A stretch of DNA of 64,000 bases from Acidicapsa dinghuensis. GTDB taxonomy: Bacteria > Acidobacteriota > Terriglobia > Terriglobales > Acidobacteriaceae. Position numbers and translations under genes: made by a program. The number at the start of each line of letters is the position of its first letter. Position 1 is the stretch's first letter. Location: the NCBI RefSeq assembly GCF_025685685.1, contig NZ_JAGSYH010000004.1, forward strand, positions 248,001-312,000. The letters run 5' to 3'. The notes under the pieces are model-generated. The model was not told the DNA's origin, ran no database searches, and worked only from the letters and a program-made list of their open reading frames with translations. This document shows positions 8,481 through 18,128 of this stretch, one piece after another.

Positions 8481-11229
8481 CTGGTCCAAGGAGATCGAGA
8501 AAGCAATCACTCCACTGAATCTTTCGGCAGCGCGCGAAGCAGAGGTCGTAGAAGAACTGGGCCAGCACCTTAGTGATCGTTACGAAGACTTGCTGATCTC
8601 GGGCGTCAGCGAGGAGCAAGCCCGTCAAATTCTGAAGCAGGATCTGACGGACGGCAAACTAGTGGCCGGATTGAAAGCGACCCTGCGCGAGACGTCGGTG
8701 CCTATCCCTATTGGCAGGGAAAAACAGGAGAGGCTGCTGGCTGGCATATGGAATGATTTGCAGTATGGCGCCCGCCTGCTCTCGAGAAGCCCAGGCTTTG
8801 CCATTGTCGCGATTCTTTCGCTGGCCCTGGGAATTGGTGCCAACACCACTATCTTTCAACTTCTGGACGCGGTTCGACTCAGAATGCTACCGGTAAAGAA
8901 ACCAGAGCAGCTTGCCAGGGTGGCCATTGTGAACTCGCCCCACTGCTGTAGCGGAGATTTCTATTCATCGAACTCAGACCTGACGGGTGATCTGTGGAAG
9001 TCCGTGCATGACAGGCAACAGGGTTTCTCCGCGATCGCGGCGTGGGCTGACACCCGCATAAATGTCGGAGCGGGCGGAGAGGCTCATTACGCCAACGCTC
9101 TGCTGGTGAGCGGAGATTTCTTTCATGTTTTGGAGATACAACCCTTTGCGGGCCGTTTGATCTCACCCGCTGACGATTACCGCGGATGCGGCGTGCAAGG
9201 TGCTGTATTGAGTTACCCTTTCTGGCAACGCGAGTTTGGAGGCCGGCCTGGCGTGGTGGGCGGCAAACTCCTGCTCAACGGCCATCCGTTTCAAATCATC
9301 GGGATTACGCCGGCAAGCTTCTATGGTCTGGAGGTCGGACAGAACTTTGATGCTGCCCTTCCCCTCTGCAGTGAGCCGGTCTTTTCGACGAATCCCAACA
9401 GACCCTCCCTGATGGACAGTCCGGCCGTCTGGTGGCTCGCGGCCATCGGCCGGCTGAAGCCAGGTTGGACTCTCGAGCGAGCTTCTTCGCAACTCGATGC
9501 GATCTCGCCCGGAATCTTCGCCGCAACCTTGCCTGCGGGTTACGACGCAGCTGCGAAGAAGGACTATCTCACGTTCCACCTGGGTGCGCTGCCCTCAGCC
9601 ACTGGAGTCTCCGCCCTGCGCAAAGACTATGATTCTCCGCTGTGGATATTGTTGGCGATGTCGGGATTGGTTCTGCTGATTGCCTGCGCAAACCTGGCTA
9701 ACCTGATGCTTGCCCGGGCCAGCGCGAGACAGCGCGAGATGGCGTTACGGCTGACGCTCGGCGCCTCGCGAAAGAGGTTGATCCGCCAATTGCTGGCAGA
9801 AAGTTTGTTACTTGCCACGCTGGGAATGTTGGCAGGCGTTGGCTTGGCACAGATCATGAGCCGTGCGCTGGTCGCATTCTTAAGCACTCAGCAAAACCCG
9901 GTCTTTGTGGAACTGACTCCCGACTGGCGTGTGCTCGGCTTCGTCGCCGGCTTGGCGATTCTGACGTGCATCTTGTTTGGGCTCGCTCCTGCGATCCAGG
10001 CGTCGCAGACCGAACCGGGCGTAGCGCTGAAAGCAGGTGCACGTGGGACAACTGCCGGCCGAAATCATTTTCTGCTGCGGCGAATATTCGTTATCTCCCA
10101 GGTCGCGCTATCTCTTGTATTGCTAACCGCGGCCCTCTTGTTCGTACGCAGCTTCCGGAACATTGTCACGTTGAACGCAGGCTTTCAACAGGACCATATT
10201 CTCATCGCTGACTTCGAGTTCGCAGCGCTGATGCTACCCCCTAAGAACCAGATGATCTTCAAGCAGGCGTTACTTTCGCGTATCGAAGCCATTCCCGGTA
10301 TAAATTCTGCCGCGGAGGTTCAGATGATTCCCATGAGCCAGAGCGGATGGGACAGCAACATCGATATTCCTGGCGGAGCTGAGCAGCAAGACGTGACCTT
10401 AAACCGCATTAGTCCCGGGTACTTTCAAACGATGGAAACTCCGCTGCTTGCGGGGCGGGATTTCGATCATACAGATCTGCCGGCTGCGCCGCGCAAGGCG
10501 ATCGTAAACCAAGCATTCGCGCGCAAATTTTACGGGGGAGCCAATCCGGTCGGCAAGGTGTTCCACGATTCCGACGCGCCCGCCAAGCCATACGAGATTG
10601 TGGGCATGGTGAAGGATTCCAAATTCCACGATATGCGCGAAGACCCGCCACCGACGGTCTATGTATCGTTCACGCAGTCGAATGGTCCTGAACAACGCTC
10701 GACGTTAGTGATTCGATCGGAAGAATCTCTGGATTCGCTGATTCCATCCATCAACAGAGCGGCAAATCAAATCAATCCCTCGATGGAGATCGGCTATACG
10801 GTCTTAAAGACGCAAATTCGCGAGGGCCTCCTGCGCGAGCGTCTGATGGCCACGCTGTCGGGCTTCTTTGGTGCACTGGCGACGATCTTGGCGGTAATCG
10901 GCATCTATGGTGTGATCTCCTATGTCGTCCTCCAACGCAGAAACGAGATCGGCGTGCGCATGGCGCTGGGAGCCGATCGAACCCGCATTGTACGAATGGT
11001 CTTAGGGGACGCCGCAATTCTGATATCCATCGGTGTGCTCACCGGCACGGCGATGACAATCGCATCCGGAAACGCGGCAGCCGCGATGTTGTATGGGCTA
11101 AAGCCGAGAGATCCCGGCACGCTGGCGGCTGCAATCGCTGGTATCGCTGTGGTTGGCGTAGCTGCAAGCTTTATGCCGGCACTGCGCGCTGCGAATATAC
11201 ATCCTGTGGCAGCTTTGCGTGAGGAATGA
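8473..11229 (+). CDS. ADOP-type ABC transporter permease (FtsX/MacB domains)
   Basis: The 918-residue inner-membrane protein begins with a soluble N-terminal region of about 85 residues (HLSDRYEDLL ... EEQARQIL), then a first MacB-like core with membrane helix (FAIVAILSLALGIGANTTIF, about 115-135) and periplasmic domain. Three FtsX helices follow (about 390-410, 440-465, 480-500), then a second periplasmic half and a final FtsX helix bundle (from about 795: LSGFFGALATILAVIGIYGVISYVV ... EIGVRMALGA). This duplicated layout without a fused or adjacent ATPase defines the acidobacterial duplicated orphan permease (ADOP) family. Its substrate and partner ATPase cannot be told from sequence. It follows the PadR gene with an 8-bp overlap. 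Confidence 0.93.
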   Translation: MHDWSKEIEKAITPLNLSAAREAEVVEELGQHLSDRYEDLLISGVSEEQARQILKQDLTDGKLVAGLKATLRETSVPIPIGREKQERLLAGIWNDLQYGARLLSRSPGFAIVAILSLALGIGANTTIFQLLDAVRLRMLPVKKPEQLARVAIVNSPHCCSGDFYSSNSDLTGDLWKSVHDRQQGFSAIAAWADTRINVGAGGEAHYANALLVSGDFFHVLEIQPFAGRLISPADDYRGCGVQGAVLSYPFWQREFGGRPGVVGGKLLLNGHPFQIIGITPASFYGLEVGQNFDAALPLCSEPVFSTNPNRPSLMDSPAVWWLAAIGRLKPGWTLERASSQLDAISPGIFAATLPAGYDAAAKKDYLTFHLGALPSATGVSALRKDYDSPLWILLAMSGLVLLIACANLANLMLARASARQREMALRLTLGASRKRLIRQLLAESLLLATLGMLAGVGLAQIMSRALVAFLSTQQNPVFVELTPDWRVLGFVAGLAILTCILFGLAPAIQASQTEPGVALKAGARGTTAGRNHFLLRRIFVISQVALSLVLLTAALLFVRSFRNIVTLNAGFQQDHILIADFEFAALMLPPKNQMIFKQALLSRIEAIPGINSAAEVQMIPMSQSGWDSNIDIPGGAEQQDVTLNRISPGYFQTMETPLLAGRDFDHTDLPAAPRKAIVNQAFARKFYGGANPVGKVFHDSDAPAKPYEIVGMVKDSKFHDMREDPPPTVYVSFTQSNGPEQRSTLVIRSEESLDSLIPSINRAANQINPSMEIGYTVLKTQIREGLLRERLMATLSGFFGALATILAVIGIYGVISYVVLQRRNEIGVRMALGADRTRIVRMVLGDAAILISIGVLTGTAMTIASGNAAAAMLYGLKPRDPGTLAAAIAGIAVVGVAASFMPALRAANIHPVAALREE

Positions 11230-11337
11230 AACCGTTTGCTTTCATCCGTTCGCGACGTTTGATCAAATGCAGCATGTTCTGTTGGGTCGAAGAATATCTC
11301 GTTCATGCGGTCTCCGCATTCTTTGAGCTCCTGAAAA

Positions 11338-11373
11338 GGGGGAAGAATGTTGTTCAGTTCTTCCCCCTCTTTT
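11338..11373 (+). terminator. Rho-independent terminator after the ADOP permease
   Basis: GGGGGAAGAA (11338-11347) and TTCTTCCCCC (11358-11367) form a perfect 10-bp stem with a 10-base loop, followed by TCTTTT. It lies about 110 bp after the permease stop, on the same strand. Confidence 0.8.
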
Positions 11374-11437
11374 CCAGAATGTTTCAGATTACTTGCGCAC
11401 AACGGTCTTCGAATCATGGCGCCGTTAGAAGGAAACC

Positions 11438-12556
11438 ATGCAAAATCTGTTCAAGCTCTTACTCGTCGTTCTCGCTCTTGGGTCGATTATTGATTCGTCC
11501 ACACGGCTCTTAGCGCAATCCGAGCAACCGACACAAGCCGCACTCCGCGCAAGAATCAGTCACGATCTTCCCGGGTGGCTCAAGCAATACAACGTACCCA
11601 GCGCTTCTGTCGCTTACATCGCGAACGGCCGGCTTGCTTGGACAGTTGTCATCGGCGAGCAGAGCCCGGGTGTCCCTGCTACAGACAAGACCCTTTACAA
11701 CATCGCCTCGCTCACCAAGCCCATCGTCGCTGAAACCATCCTGCGCATGGCCTCCCAAAACAAACTTCAACTAGACGAACCCATCTACCCCTATTGGGTC
11801 GACCCCGACATCAAGAACAATCCCTGGAGCAAGCTCCTTACCCCGCGTCTCTGCCTCTCGCATCAGACCGGCTTCGCCAATTGGCGCAGAATGACAAACG
11901 GCATCCTGACATTCAAGTTCAAGCCAGGTACGCAGAGCGGCTATTCGGGCGAAGGTTTTTTCTACCTAGCTAGGTTTGCGCAGAACAAGACTGGACAGCC
12001 GTTCGATCAGCTCGCACAGAACGAGGTGTTCGGCCCCATGGGCATGAAGGACACCTCATTCACCAGCCAGAATTGGTTTAACGGCCGCCTCGCCCAGCCC
12101 TACACGAACAGTGGCTTCCTGCCACCGGCGCTTACTTCCACCTGGAATGCTGCCGACCTGGTCGAAACGACTATTACTGACTATGGGCACTTCGTCGCCA
12201 GCGTAATGCGCAACGAAGGCATCAGCCCGGCCATTGCTGCCGAGCGCCTGATCATTACCCGCGACTGGACCTCGGAGGACGCACGTGAGCAGGCCTGCAC
12301 ACACGAGACGCCCGGCACTGCCTGCCACATCTCCGCCGGAATGGGTCTCGGCTGGCAGGTTATCGTCCACAACGGCGTCACCATAGTCGATCACTCCGGT
12401 TCCGACACGGGAGTGAACACCCATGCTTTCTTTATCCCTTCCAAGCTTACTGGTGCCGTTGTTTTCACTAATGGCGAAAACGGCTCCAAAGTCATTGGAG
12501 AGATCATCCATGTGCTCTCCTCCGATCCGGTGTATGCAGCTACTGTCTCACACTGA
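11438..12556 (+). CDS. Secreted serine hydrolase, beta-lactamase/class C PBP fold
   Basis: The 372-residue protein has a signal peptide (residues 1-27, ending LLAQ) and the class C serine motif S-L-T-K (SLTKP, about 92-96). A Y-S-G motif (GYSGEGFFYL, about 168) stands where Y-x-N is expected, and HSGSDTGVNTH is near the C-terminus. The Y-S-G variant makes true beta-lactamase activity doubtful; esterase or D-Ala-peptidase-like activity is possible. RBS AAGGA precedes the ATG. It sits between the ADOP unit and a second hydrolase of the same fold. Confidence 0.85.
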   Translation: MQNLFKLLLVVLALGSIIDSSTRLLAQSEQPTQAALRARISHDLPGWLKQYNVPSASVAYIANGRLAWTVVIGEQSPGVPATDKTLYNIASLTKPIVAETILRMASQNKLQLDEPIYPYWVDPDIKNNPWSKLLTPRLCLSHQTGFANWRRMTNGILTFKFKPGTQSGYSGEGFFYLARFAQNKTGQPFDQLAQNEVFGPMGMKDTSFTSQNWFNGRLAQPYTNSGFLPPALTSTWNAADLVETTITDYGHFVASVMRNEGISPAIAAERLIITRDWTSEDAREQACTHETPGTACHISAGMGLGWQVIVHNGVTIVDHSGSDTGVNTHAFFIPSKLTGAVVFTNGENGSKVIGEIIHVLSSDPVYAATVSH

Positions 12557-12731
12557 CCGCTTTTACTCGACCTCGCCTGCTCCAGAAGCAATTGCGATCA
12601 CGGCACGTACATCCACCGCGCTAGAGACTCTGCGCAAATCGCCGAAATGAACTGCACAACAATTCGCGCGATATTGTGACCCGTAATAGCTAAAAGTCGA
12701 ATGCCTGTTATCCGGTTCTATCGAGGATCGA

Positions 12732-14312
12732 ATGTTCACCATGACAAAAAATACGCTGCGAGCATGTCCGATCAGCCCATGGAGGGGTTTCGTGCGACAA
12801 CTACCGACTCTTGCTCTATTCGTCTGCTGTGCATTCATGCCCTTCTGTTTCGCTCAGGATCAGTTCGAGTCCATACGCGCCTCAATCCTTAGCCAAATGC
12901 AGCAACGGAACGTACCCTCGATTGCTGTTGCAGTGGCACAAGGAGACCACATCATTTGGGAGCAAGGCTTCGGCTGGGCTGATCGTGAAAAGCTCATTCC
13001 GGCGGACGCGAATACCATGTATTCGCTCGCATCTATCTCAAAACCGCTCACGGCTACTGCGCTCATGACCCTGACCGCCGCTGGCAAGATCGATCTGGAC
13101 AAGCCGGTCAACGACTATCTTGGAGATGCGAAAATTCGAGCGCGAATAGGCAATGTAGACGATGCCACGGTTAGGCGAGTCGCAAATCATTCGTCAGGAC
13201 TTCCCGAGCACTTTCAGTTCTTTTATCGCAATGAGTCCTGGCGGGCTCCGTCCTTTGATGAGACGATTCTTCGCTTCGGCAATCTGATCACCTTGCCGGG
13301 CGAGCAATTTCAATACTCCAATCTTGGTTATGGTGTGCTCAGCGACATCATCTGCCGCGTTTCCGGGAAATCTTTCGCCGACTATATGCGCCAGGAAGTC
13401 TTTCTCAAACTCGGGATGACGCGCTCTGCCGTTGGGAACGACCCGGCTCTCGCCCAGTACGAGGCAATTCGCTACGATGGCAAAGATGCAACTCCGATTG
13501 TCTACTACGACACTGATCACCCGGGCGCGTCAGAAATCTATTCCAGTGCGCATGACATGGCGCTCTTTGGGATGTTCAGCCTCAAAGCACATCTTCCGAG
13601 CCAATCCGCGATTTTACCGGATGCTCTGATAGACGCCATGCAGAGGCCATCAATCTTCTTTTCCCCTGGCGCTGGGTATGGAATAGGTTGGCAAAGTGAC
13701 ACGAGGAATGGGATCACAATCGTCAGCCACAGTGGAGGAATGCCTGGGGTCTCCACATGGTTGCGCCTTGTTCCCGCGCAAAACCTTGTCATCGTAGTCC
13801 TTTCTAACTCGGATGACCGGCTGGCAAACAACATCGCCGATCAAATCACTCTGAAACTCGTAGCGAACTGGAAGCTTTCTCCGGCTGCAGCACCCGAGCC
13901 AGCATTTATTCCCCCGCCAGACCTGATAGGCAAATGGAGTGGCACAGTTCAGACCTATCGCTCTTCAACACCTTTTCATCTCGAAGTATTTCCGTCCGGC
14001 GAGATCCGCGCAAACCTCGGTAATCAGTTCGGAACCATTCTTGACCAGGTTTCGTTTCAAGACGGCACGCTTTATGGAGTGTTCAAAGGCGACATCGATC
14101 TGCCGGAAGCAGCACGCCGGCCTTATGTTCTAAGCGTCAATCTCAAGCTTCGCGATGGCAAGCTTCTCAATGGAGCCATTAGCGCAAGAGCGACTGGAGC
14201 AGGTACGATGCCCGCTTATAACGTTTCATCGGGCAGCCGAGCCATTCCGCAATCCATTCGAGTCGAGAAGGGTGCCTTTGTCCTTACGCAATGGGCGGAT
14301 CTTCGAAAGTAG
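12732..14312 (+). CDS. Secreted serine hydrolase, beta-lactamase family, with C-terminal beta domain
   Basis: The 526-residue product has an N-terminal signal sequence (about 22-41, [11 protein letters not shown]), the S-x-x-K motif as SISK (about 99-102), the Y-S-N motif (FQYSNLGYG, about 193) and HSGGMPG (about 335). These are the full active-site set of class C beta-lactamase/DD-peptidase-like esterases. The last about 130 residues ([12 protein letters not shown] onward) are an appended beta-sandwich domain common in this family. GAGGA precedes the start. A PadR gene begins 1 bp after the stop, so the two are probably co-transcribed. Confidence 0.9.
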   Translation: MFTMTKNTLRACPISPWRGFVRQLPTLALFVCCAFMPFCFAQDQFESIRASILSQMQQRNVPSIAVAVAQGDHIIWEQGFGWADREKLIPADANTMYSLASISKPLTATALMTLTAAGKIDLDKPVNDYLGDAKIRARIGNVDDATVRRVANHSSGLPEHFQFFYRNESWRAPSFDETILRFGNLITLPGEQFQYSNLGYGVLSDIICRVSGKSFADYMRQEVFLKLGMTRSAVGNDPALAQYEAIRYDGKDATPIVYYDTDHPGASEIYSSAHDMALFGMFSLKAHLPSQSAILPDALIDAMQRPSIFFSPGAGYGIGWQSDTRNGITIVSHSGGMPGVSTWLRLVPAQNLVIVVLSNSDDRLANNIADQITLKLVANWKLSPAAAPEPAFIPPPDLIGKWSGTVQTYRSSTPFHLEVFPSGEIRANLGNQFGTILDQVSFQDGTLYGVFKGDIDLPEAARRPYVLSVNLKLRDGKLLNGAISARATGAGTMPAYNVSSGSRAIPQSIRVEKGAFVLTQWADLRK

Positions 14313-14313
14313 T

Positions 14314-14703
14314 ATGTCTACCAGAGACGTCGAACGTATCGAACTTCTTCAGGACACTTTGGACCTGTTGATTCTGCGCACGCTACTCCTACGGCCGAGA
14401 CACGGCCACGCCATCGCGAAATGTATTGAATACAGCACAACAGACGTTCTCGCGGTAGGAAATGGGACCGTCTACCCTGCGCTGCACCGTTTGATCCGCA
14501 GGAAATGGATTGTGGCGGAGGAAGGAAGGTCAGAAAACAATCGCCGGGGAAGGTTTTATCGCGTGAAAACAAAAGGGCGCAAGCAATTAACGGTGGAAAC
14601 CGGTAAATGCGAAAAGCTCTCGGAAGCGATTGCACGAATCCTGAAGTCGGCGGAACAGAAGGGCGGCCGTGAATTGGTGCATCCGGATGATGGCCGATCT
14701 TGA
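14314..14703 (+). CDS. PadR family transcriptional regulator
   Basis: I chose the ATG at 14314, directly after the TAG of the hydrolase gene, because the domain begins immediately ([22 protein letters not shown]). The 129-residue protein shows the winged-helix signature [22 protein letters not shown] and [16 protein letters not shown]. In this lineage such regulators normally precede an ADOP permease; here only a stub of one follows, so this regulator appears to have lost its target gene. Confidence 0.88.
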   Translation: MSTRDVERIELLQDTLDLLILRTLLLRPRHGHAIAKCIEYSTTDVLAVGNGTVYPALHRLIRRKWIVAEEGRSENNRRGRFYRVKTKGRKQLTVETGKCEKLSEAIARILKSAEQKGGRELVHPDDGRS

Positions 14704-14785
14704 CCAGGACAGTCAATACGAGCGCCCCAGGCAGCTAAGAACCACGCGTTCCGCCTTACCCAGATCGTTCTCTACGGGGCACCCG
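14687..14785 (+). pseudogene. ADOP permease N-terminal stub
   Basis: A frame opening at 14687, overlapping the PadR 3' end as in intact PadR/ADOP pairs, reads [18 protein letters not shown] and, after a 1-nt shift, AKNHAFRLTQIVLYG. This resembles the canonical ADOP beginning (ADL-QD--YA-RQLRK-P-F-LT). Nothing of the remaining roughly 800 residues exists; sequence from a conjugation gene begins at once on the other strand. Confidence 0.5.
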
Positions 14786-14789
14786 TCGT

Positions 14790-15070
14790 TGAGAACCATG
14801 GTGGCAACGCGTATCCGGTGCGACCCTGTGTGTATTGGTAGAGACAGGCATTCGGCGGCAATCCACGTAACGAAGCTTCGATGTCACGTACCCTTGCATG
14901 CAGGTCGTCGTCCGTGCACCTTTCGGGCTCCACCCTTCCAACGAAAACAAGCATCCATAACCCCCGCCCTTGATGGCGAAGATATTCGGGCCAACAAAAT
15001 GAGAGAGCGGCACGATGCTGTTCGCAGCTCCCGCTTTGGTAAACCAGGGTGCGCTATTTGCGCGGGTCAT
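14790..15070 (-). pseudogene. VirB4/TrbE-like conjugation ATPase, N-terminal fragment with frameshift
   Basis: From an ATG at 15070 the frame reads MTRANSAPWFTKAG then FVGPNIFAIKGGGYGCLFSL, the typical start of VirB4/TrbE type IV secretion ATPases. After about 48 codons the homology continues in another frame (RCTDDDLHARVRDIEASLRG, then PNACLYQYTQ) and ends near 14790. Walker motifs and the C-terminal two thirds are missing. It lies 10 bp downstream of a VirB3-like gene, the natural order of a conjugative operon. Confidence 0.75.
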
Positions 15071-15080
15071 AGTAGCTCCC

Positions 15081-15323
15081 CTATTTTAGGCTGAGAGCCC
15101 AGAGTTGAAACATCTTGGGGTGCTTCCGAACGACGAGCCACGCACCAATCGCCAACGCAGGAAAGGTAAGAATTGCGAGCCATCGGAAGGCGGCGAGGAA
15201 AACCGTGACCGTCACGAAAACGATGGCGATCCATGCGGACAGTTCCAAGCCGAGCTTCGTCCTGGGTCTGTTCAAAGCGCCATTGATCGGTCTTGCCTCT
15301 CCTCGCCGTGTCGGGTGCATCAT
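15081..15323 (-). CDS. VirB3/TrbD-like type IV secretion membrane protein
   Basis: An ATG at 15323 (or 15320) preceded by GGTGAGG encodes about 80 residues: a short N-terminal HPTRRGEARPINGALNRPRT segment followed by two membrane helices (AWIAIVFVTVTVFLAAF and WLAILTFPALAIGAWLVV), the layout of VirB3/TrbD. It is open in frame with an upstream integrase fragment, so in the present sequence it is the tail of a chimeric frame. It may be intact, but without partners it is a relic of a lost conjugative element. Confidence 0.65.
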   Translation of the reverse strand: MMHPTRRGEARPINGALNRPRTKLGLELSAWIAIVFVTVTVFLAAFRWLAILTFPALAIGAWLVVRKHPKMFQLWALSLK

Positions 15324-15339
15324 CGCCTCACCTGGACTG

Positions 15340-15650
15340 GCCAGTAAGAGAGCTTTTCCTACCTTCCAGTGCTCGTACCACTGATTAGCTACATCAGCGG
15401 TGCTGAGGGTTGTGCTCCGCTCTGGCTGTTCCTTACCCATCGGGTCAACGCCTTCAGCTACTTTCTTCCTCGCATCGAGATGAAGAACCCTGGCCTCAGC
15501 ACGCGTGATAACCGGGAATGCACCAAAGGCCATCTTCCTTTGAATCCCATTGATCCTGTACTTGAACCGCCAGAGCTTCGAACCGGATGGTGAGATGACA
15601 AGCATCAGCCCGTTGCCATCGGTCAGGGAGTAGCTCTTCTCTCCTGGCTT
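15340..15650 (-). pseudogene. Tyrosine integrase N-terminal fragment (P4-type arm-binding domain)
   Basis: The frame upstream of the VirB3-like gene reads KPGEKSYSLTDGNGLMLVIS, then SGSKLWRFKYR, MAFGAFPVITRAEAR, ARKKVAEGVDP and ADVANQWYEHW. This is the DUF4102-like N-terminal domain of P4/CP4-type integrases. The expected start is lost to a stop near 15650, and the core-binding and catalytic domains are missing. It marks the end of a former integrated element. Confidence 0.8.
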
Positions 15651-15777
15651 AGTTTAGAAATCAAAACCTAATGAAGGAGATTCAACTGAATCGGTCGGGG
15701 GTTGATTGCCTTACTTGCTTAGTCTGGGCCGCGAAGCATTGGCGGTCCGTCACCGTGGGCACCAGTCCTGATCAAGG

Positions 15778-16151
15778 CTAGGACGTACCCTTAACCAGTC
15801 GAAAGATCTGTGCTCCATATTTCTTAACAATGCCAGCCTCGATACCCTGCACAGCCAGTAACTCGGCTTCATTCCTCGGTGCGTTCGAGGCCATACTGAC
15901 TAGAGCTCGATCGCTGAAGATTCGAAATGCGAGAACCATCCGACGCTTAGCCTCGCTCAATCGCCATGCGCGGAGAGCTCGCTCGATGCGCTGTTGACCG
16001 GCCCCGGGGTTGGATGTACCTCTTTGCTTCGTCCCCGATTGCGCTGACGCAATAGCTGCCGGAGTTCTTTGTCGGTCAATGCATTGGCGATCTTGCTCTC
16101 ATTTACGACCATTGGCAGGTAGCGACACCGAGTCCGTTTACGGGACGCCAT
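15778..16151 (-). pseudogene. HRDC-domain (RecQ C-terminal-like) protein, frameshifted
   Basis: One frame (16151 to 15957) carries VVNESKIANALTDKELRQLL; the other holds QQRIERALRAWRLSEAKRR followed by FRIFSDRALVSMASNAP, NEAELLAVQGIEAGIVKKYG and AQIFRLVKG down to 15778. The latter is a textbook HRDC domain, the nucleic-acid-binding module at the end of RecQ and RNase D. The two parts join with a shift near 16010. The helicase core is absent. It may be a short stand-alone HRDC protein that has decayed. Confidence 0.65.
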
Positions 16152-16779
16152 CTCCTACTTTAAGCAGCGAGCGGACAAGAGTATCGGCCAGCCAGTCCTG
16201 GTAGTTTTGCGAGCTCCATCCACGCTCTCGCACAAGCATCCGGTATACATCGCTGCCAGTCAGCATCCAAAAGATGTCCCTGGCAGTGCGGTAACTGAGT
16301 TCCCTACGAAGCCTTTTCGCTTTACGGAGAGAAGCGATCATCAGTTCCTGCCTCTCGTAGCGAATGCACTCCCGCTCCTGTTCCAGTCGCGCCAGTTCCG
16401 GCGCAACCACGCCTGCGCCGCGCAGAAGGTCAAAGCCGGCCCGCTGCGCATCGTGAATTTGCCGGGCGATGCGGGCCGCGCCCCGCAGGCGGCTTTCCGG
16501 GTCTCTTTCCTCCATAGTTTGCCGGACTGTGTCCTCGTAGTCAGCCCCAAAAGTAACTTGATTAAGGAGCTCGGCGAGGATGCCCGTCTTCGACCCAAAG
16601 ACGGCATAGACGGTCTGCGCTGACACCTCGGCTTGCCGCGCTACTGCTTCGATCGTCATTCCGGCATAGCCTTCGGATTCGAGAAGTCGCCGCGTGGCCT
16701 CCACGATGCGCTCGCGGGTTTCATGCGCCTGACGCTCGCGAGTCGTTGATTTGTAACGGCGCTTCTTAGATTCCACCAT
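16138..16779 (-). CDS. TetR/AcrR family transcriptional regulator
   Basis: The roughly 213-residue protein has the TetR N-terminal helix-turn-helix (ETRERIVEATRRLLESEGYAG, then AVARQAEVSAQTVYAVFGSK) and an all-helical ligand-binding C-terminus. I prefer the ATG at 16779; six further in-frame residues are possible from 16797. It is divergent from the NAD(P)-binding reductase gene at 16899, and a small inverted repeat lies between them, so it probably controls that gene and itself. Confidence 0.9.
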   Translation of the reverse strand: MVESKKRRYKSTTRERQAHETRERIVEATRRLLESEGYAGMTIEAVARQAEVSAQTVYAVFGSKTGILAELLNQVTFGADYEDTVRQTMEERDPESRLRGAARIARQIHDAQRAGFDLLRGAGVVAPELARLEQERECIRYERQELMIASLRKAKRLRRELSYRTARDIFWMLTGSDVYRMLVRERGWSSQNYQDWLADTLVRSLLKVGDGVP

Positions 16780-16808
16780 CTGCAAAAATTCTAGCAACCT
16801 TTATTCAT

Positions 16809-16822
16809 TAGAGTCATCTCTA
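16809..16822. promoter_or_regulatory. Candidate TetR operator
   Basis: TAGAG-TCAT-CTCTA is an inverted repeat in the 119-bp divergent region between the TetR gene and the reductase gene. It is short, so the call rests on symmetry and position only. Confidence 0.35.
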
Positions 16823-16898
16823 GTCAATATAGGCAACAGGAGCCGAAACAGCTAGTGCATCTGCGTGGCAATTGAGGGCCTGTTTGAGGAGTTGAACC

Positions 16899-17564
16899 AT
16901 GGTTGCGACAGATCGCAGATCGATGCGACTACTTATCCTCGGAGCCACCGGCGGTGTTGGGCAGGAAATCGTGAACGAGGCCTTGAAGCGTCGTCACAGA
17001 GTAACGGCTTTCGTGAGGTCGCCGGAAAAGCTCGGCGCGTCGCAGGACGACCTAACCGTCGTCGAGGGTAGCGTCTGCAACGTGGACGCTATGGCCGCGG
17101 CCTTTACCGGCCACGATGCGGTGCTTTCAGCGATCGGCTCACGGGGGCTGGGACCATCCACAATTACCGGTGATAGCGCGCGGGCAACCGTGACTGCGAT
17201 GCGCACGGCGGGCATCCACCGCTTGGTAATTGTCGGGGTAGCGATGCTGTTTAAGGAAAGTGGATTGCTCGGTTCTATCCTGCGCAATACGCTGCTGCGC
17301 AACGTCGCCATCGACTCCGTCCAGATGGAAAGAGTGGTAACTGCGAGCGCTCTCGACTGGACGATCGTGCGTCCACCACGCCTGACCAACGGAGCCCGGA
17401 CTGAGCGTTACGGCGTCGCTGACAATCATCTGCCATCAGGCTCGGGAGTAAATGCGACAGTAAGCCGGGCGGACGTCGCTCATTTCATGCTCGATGAGGT
17501 CGAGCAACCCCGACACATGCGGCGGGTCGTAGGTATCGCATACACGAAGAGGGCGCACGCATGA
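16899..17564 (+). CDS. NAD(P)-binding reductase, atypical SDR (NmrA/BVR-B-like)
   Basis: The 221-residue protein carries the Rossmann glycine motif GATGGVGQEI (about residues 13-22) near the N-terminus, the VTAFVRSPEKL segment typical of NADPH-preferring atypical SDRs, and ALDWTIVRPPRLTNG downstream. This matches the flavin reductase/biliverdin reductase-B-like group that lacks the Y-x-x-x-K dyad. The start at 16899 has GAGGAG upstream; an ATG at 16923 would also give a full domain. It is divergent from a TetR gene that probably responds to a small molecule. Confidence 0.87.
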   Translation: MVATDRRSMRLLILGATGGVGQEIVNEALKRRHRVTAFVRSPEKLGASQDDLTVVEGSVCNVDAMAAAFTGHDAVLSAIGSRGLGPSTITGDSARATVTAMRTAGIHRLVIVGVAMLFKESGLLGSILRNTLLRNVAIDSVQMERVVTASALDWTIVRPPRLTNGARTERYGVADNHLPSGSGVNATVSRADVAHFMLDEVEQPRHMRRVVGIAYTKRAHA

Positions 17565-17687
17565 TCATGCGCTTTGGGCATTCCATCTGAAATGCCTACG
17601 GCTAACTTCCAAACTCTCCGCCACGGCGTTTCAGCGGTCTGGTCACGCCTTTGACTCAATCATCCAATCCAATCCAGGAGGAAGGGC

Positions 17688-17993
17688 ATGAAACCCGTAA
17701 CACAAATCAATTTCATTTCGATCAAATCCGACAAGATCGACGAATTCTTCGAGGCTGACCGCAGCTTCGTTGCGTCGGCAACTCTACCAAAGGGTCTTAT
17801 TGGCAGTCGCTTGTACAAAAGTCCAGATGGCAAGTCAGCGGCCCGGGTGACTCAGTACGAGTCAGCCGAGGCCCAACACGAGTATCACCGGAGCGAGGCT
17901 CTACAGCAGCAGATCGCCCTGCTGCGCACCTTCGTTGAATCGTCTACAGCGGGCATTTATGAAGAGGTTCGCACAACCGGTGACTTCAATTAG
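17688..17993 (+). CDS. Antibiotic biosynthesis monooxygenase (ABM) domain protein
   Basis: The 101-residue product has the dimeric alpha-beta barrel pattern of ABM proteins: an opening beta strand (TQINFISIKSD), the middle motif GLIGSRLYKSPDGKSAARVTQYES, and a helix ending in TFVESS. It has a strong RBS (AGGAGGAAGGGC) before the ATG. Members act on small aromatic or quinone-like substrates. It lies downstream of the reductase on the same strand, consistent with a small-molecule stress response, though the 123-bp gap leaves operon membership open. Confidence 0.8.
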   Translation: MKPVTQINFISIKSDKIDEFFEADRSFVASATLPKGLIGSRLYKSPDGKSAARVTQYESAEAQHEYHRSEALQQQIALLRTFVESSTAGIYEEVRTTGDFN

Positions 17994-18128
17994 CTTTCTT
18001 CTTTCGCCGCCGACCATAGGTGCACTCGCCTGTCAGATGGTAAGCCTGGCACGCAGACAGGCGGGCGAAACGTCGCGGCGAGGACGATGCTCGAATTTAC
18101 CGAGACAACCACTGCGAGGGAGTAGCGA

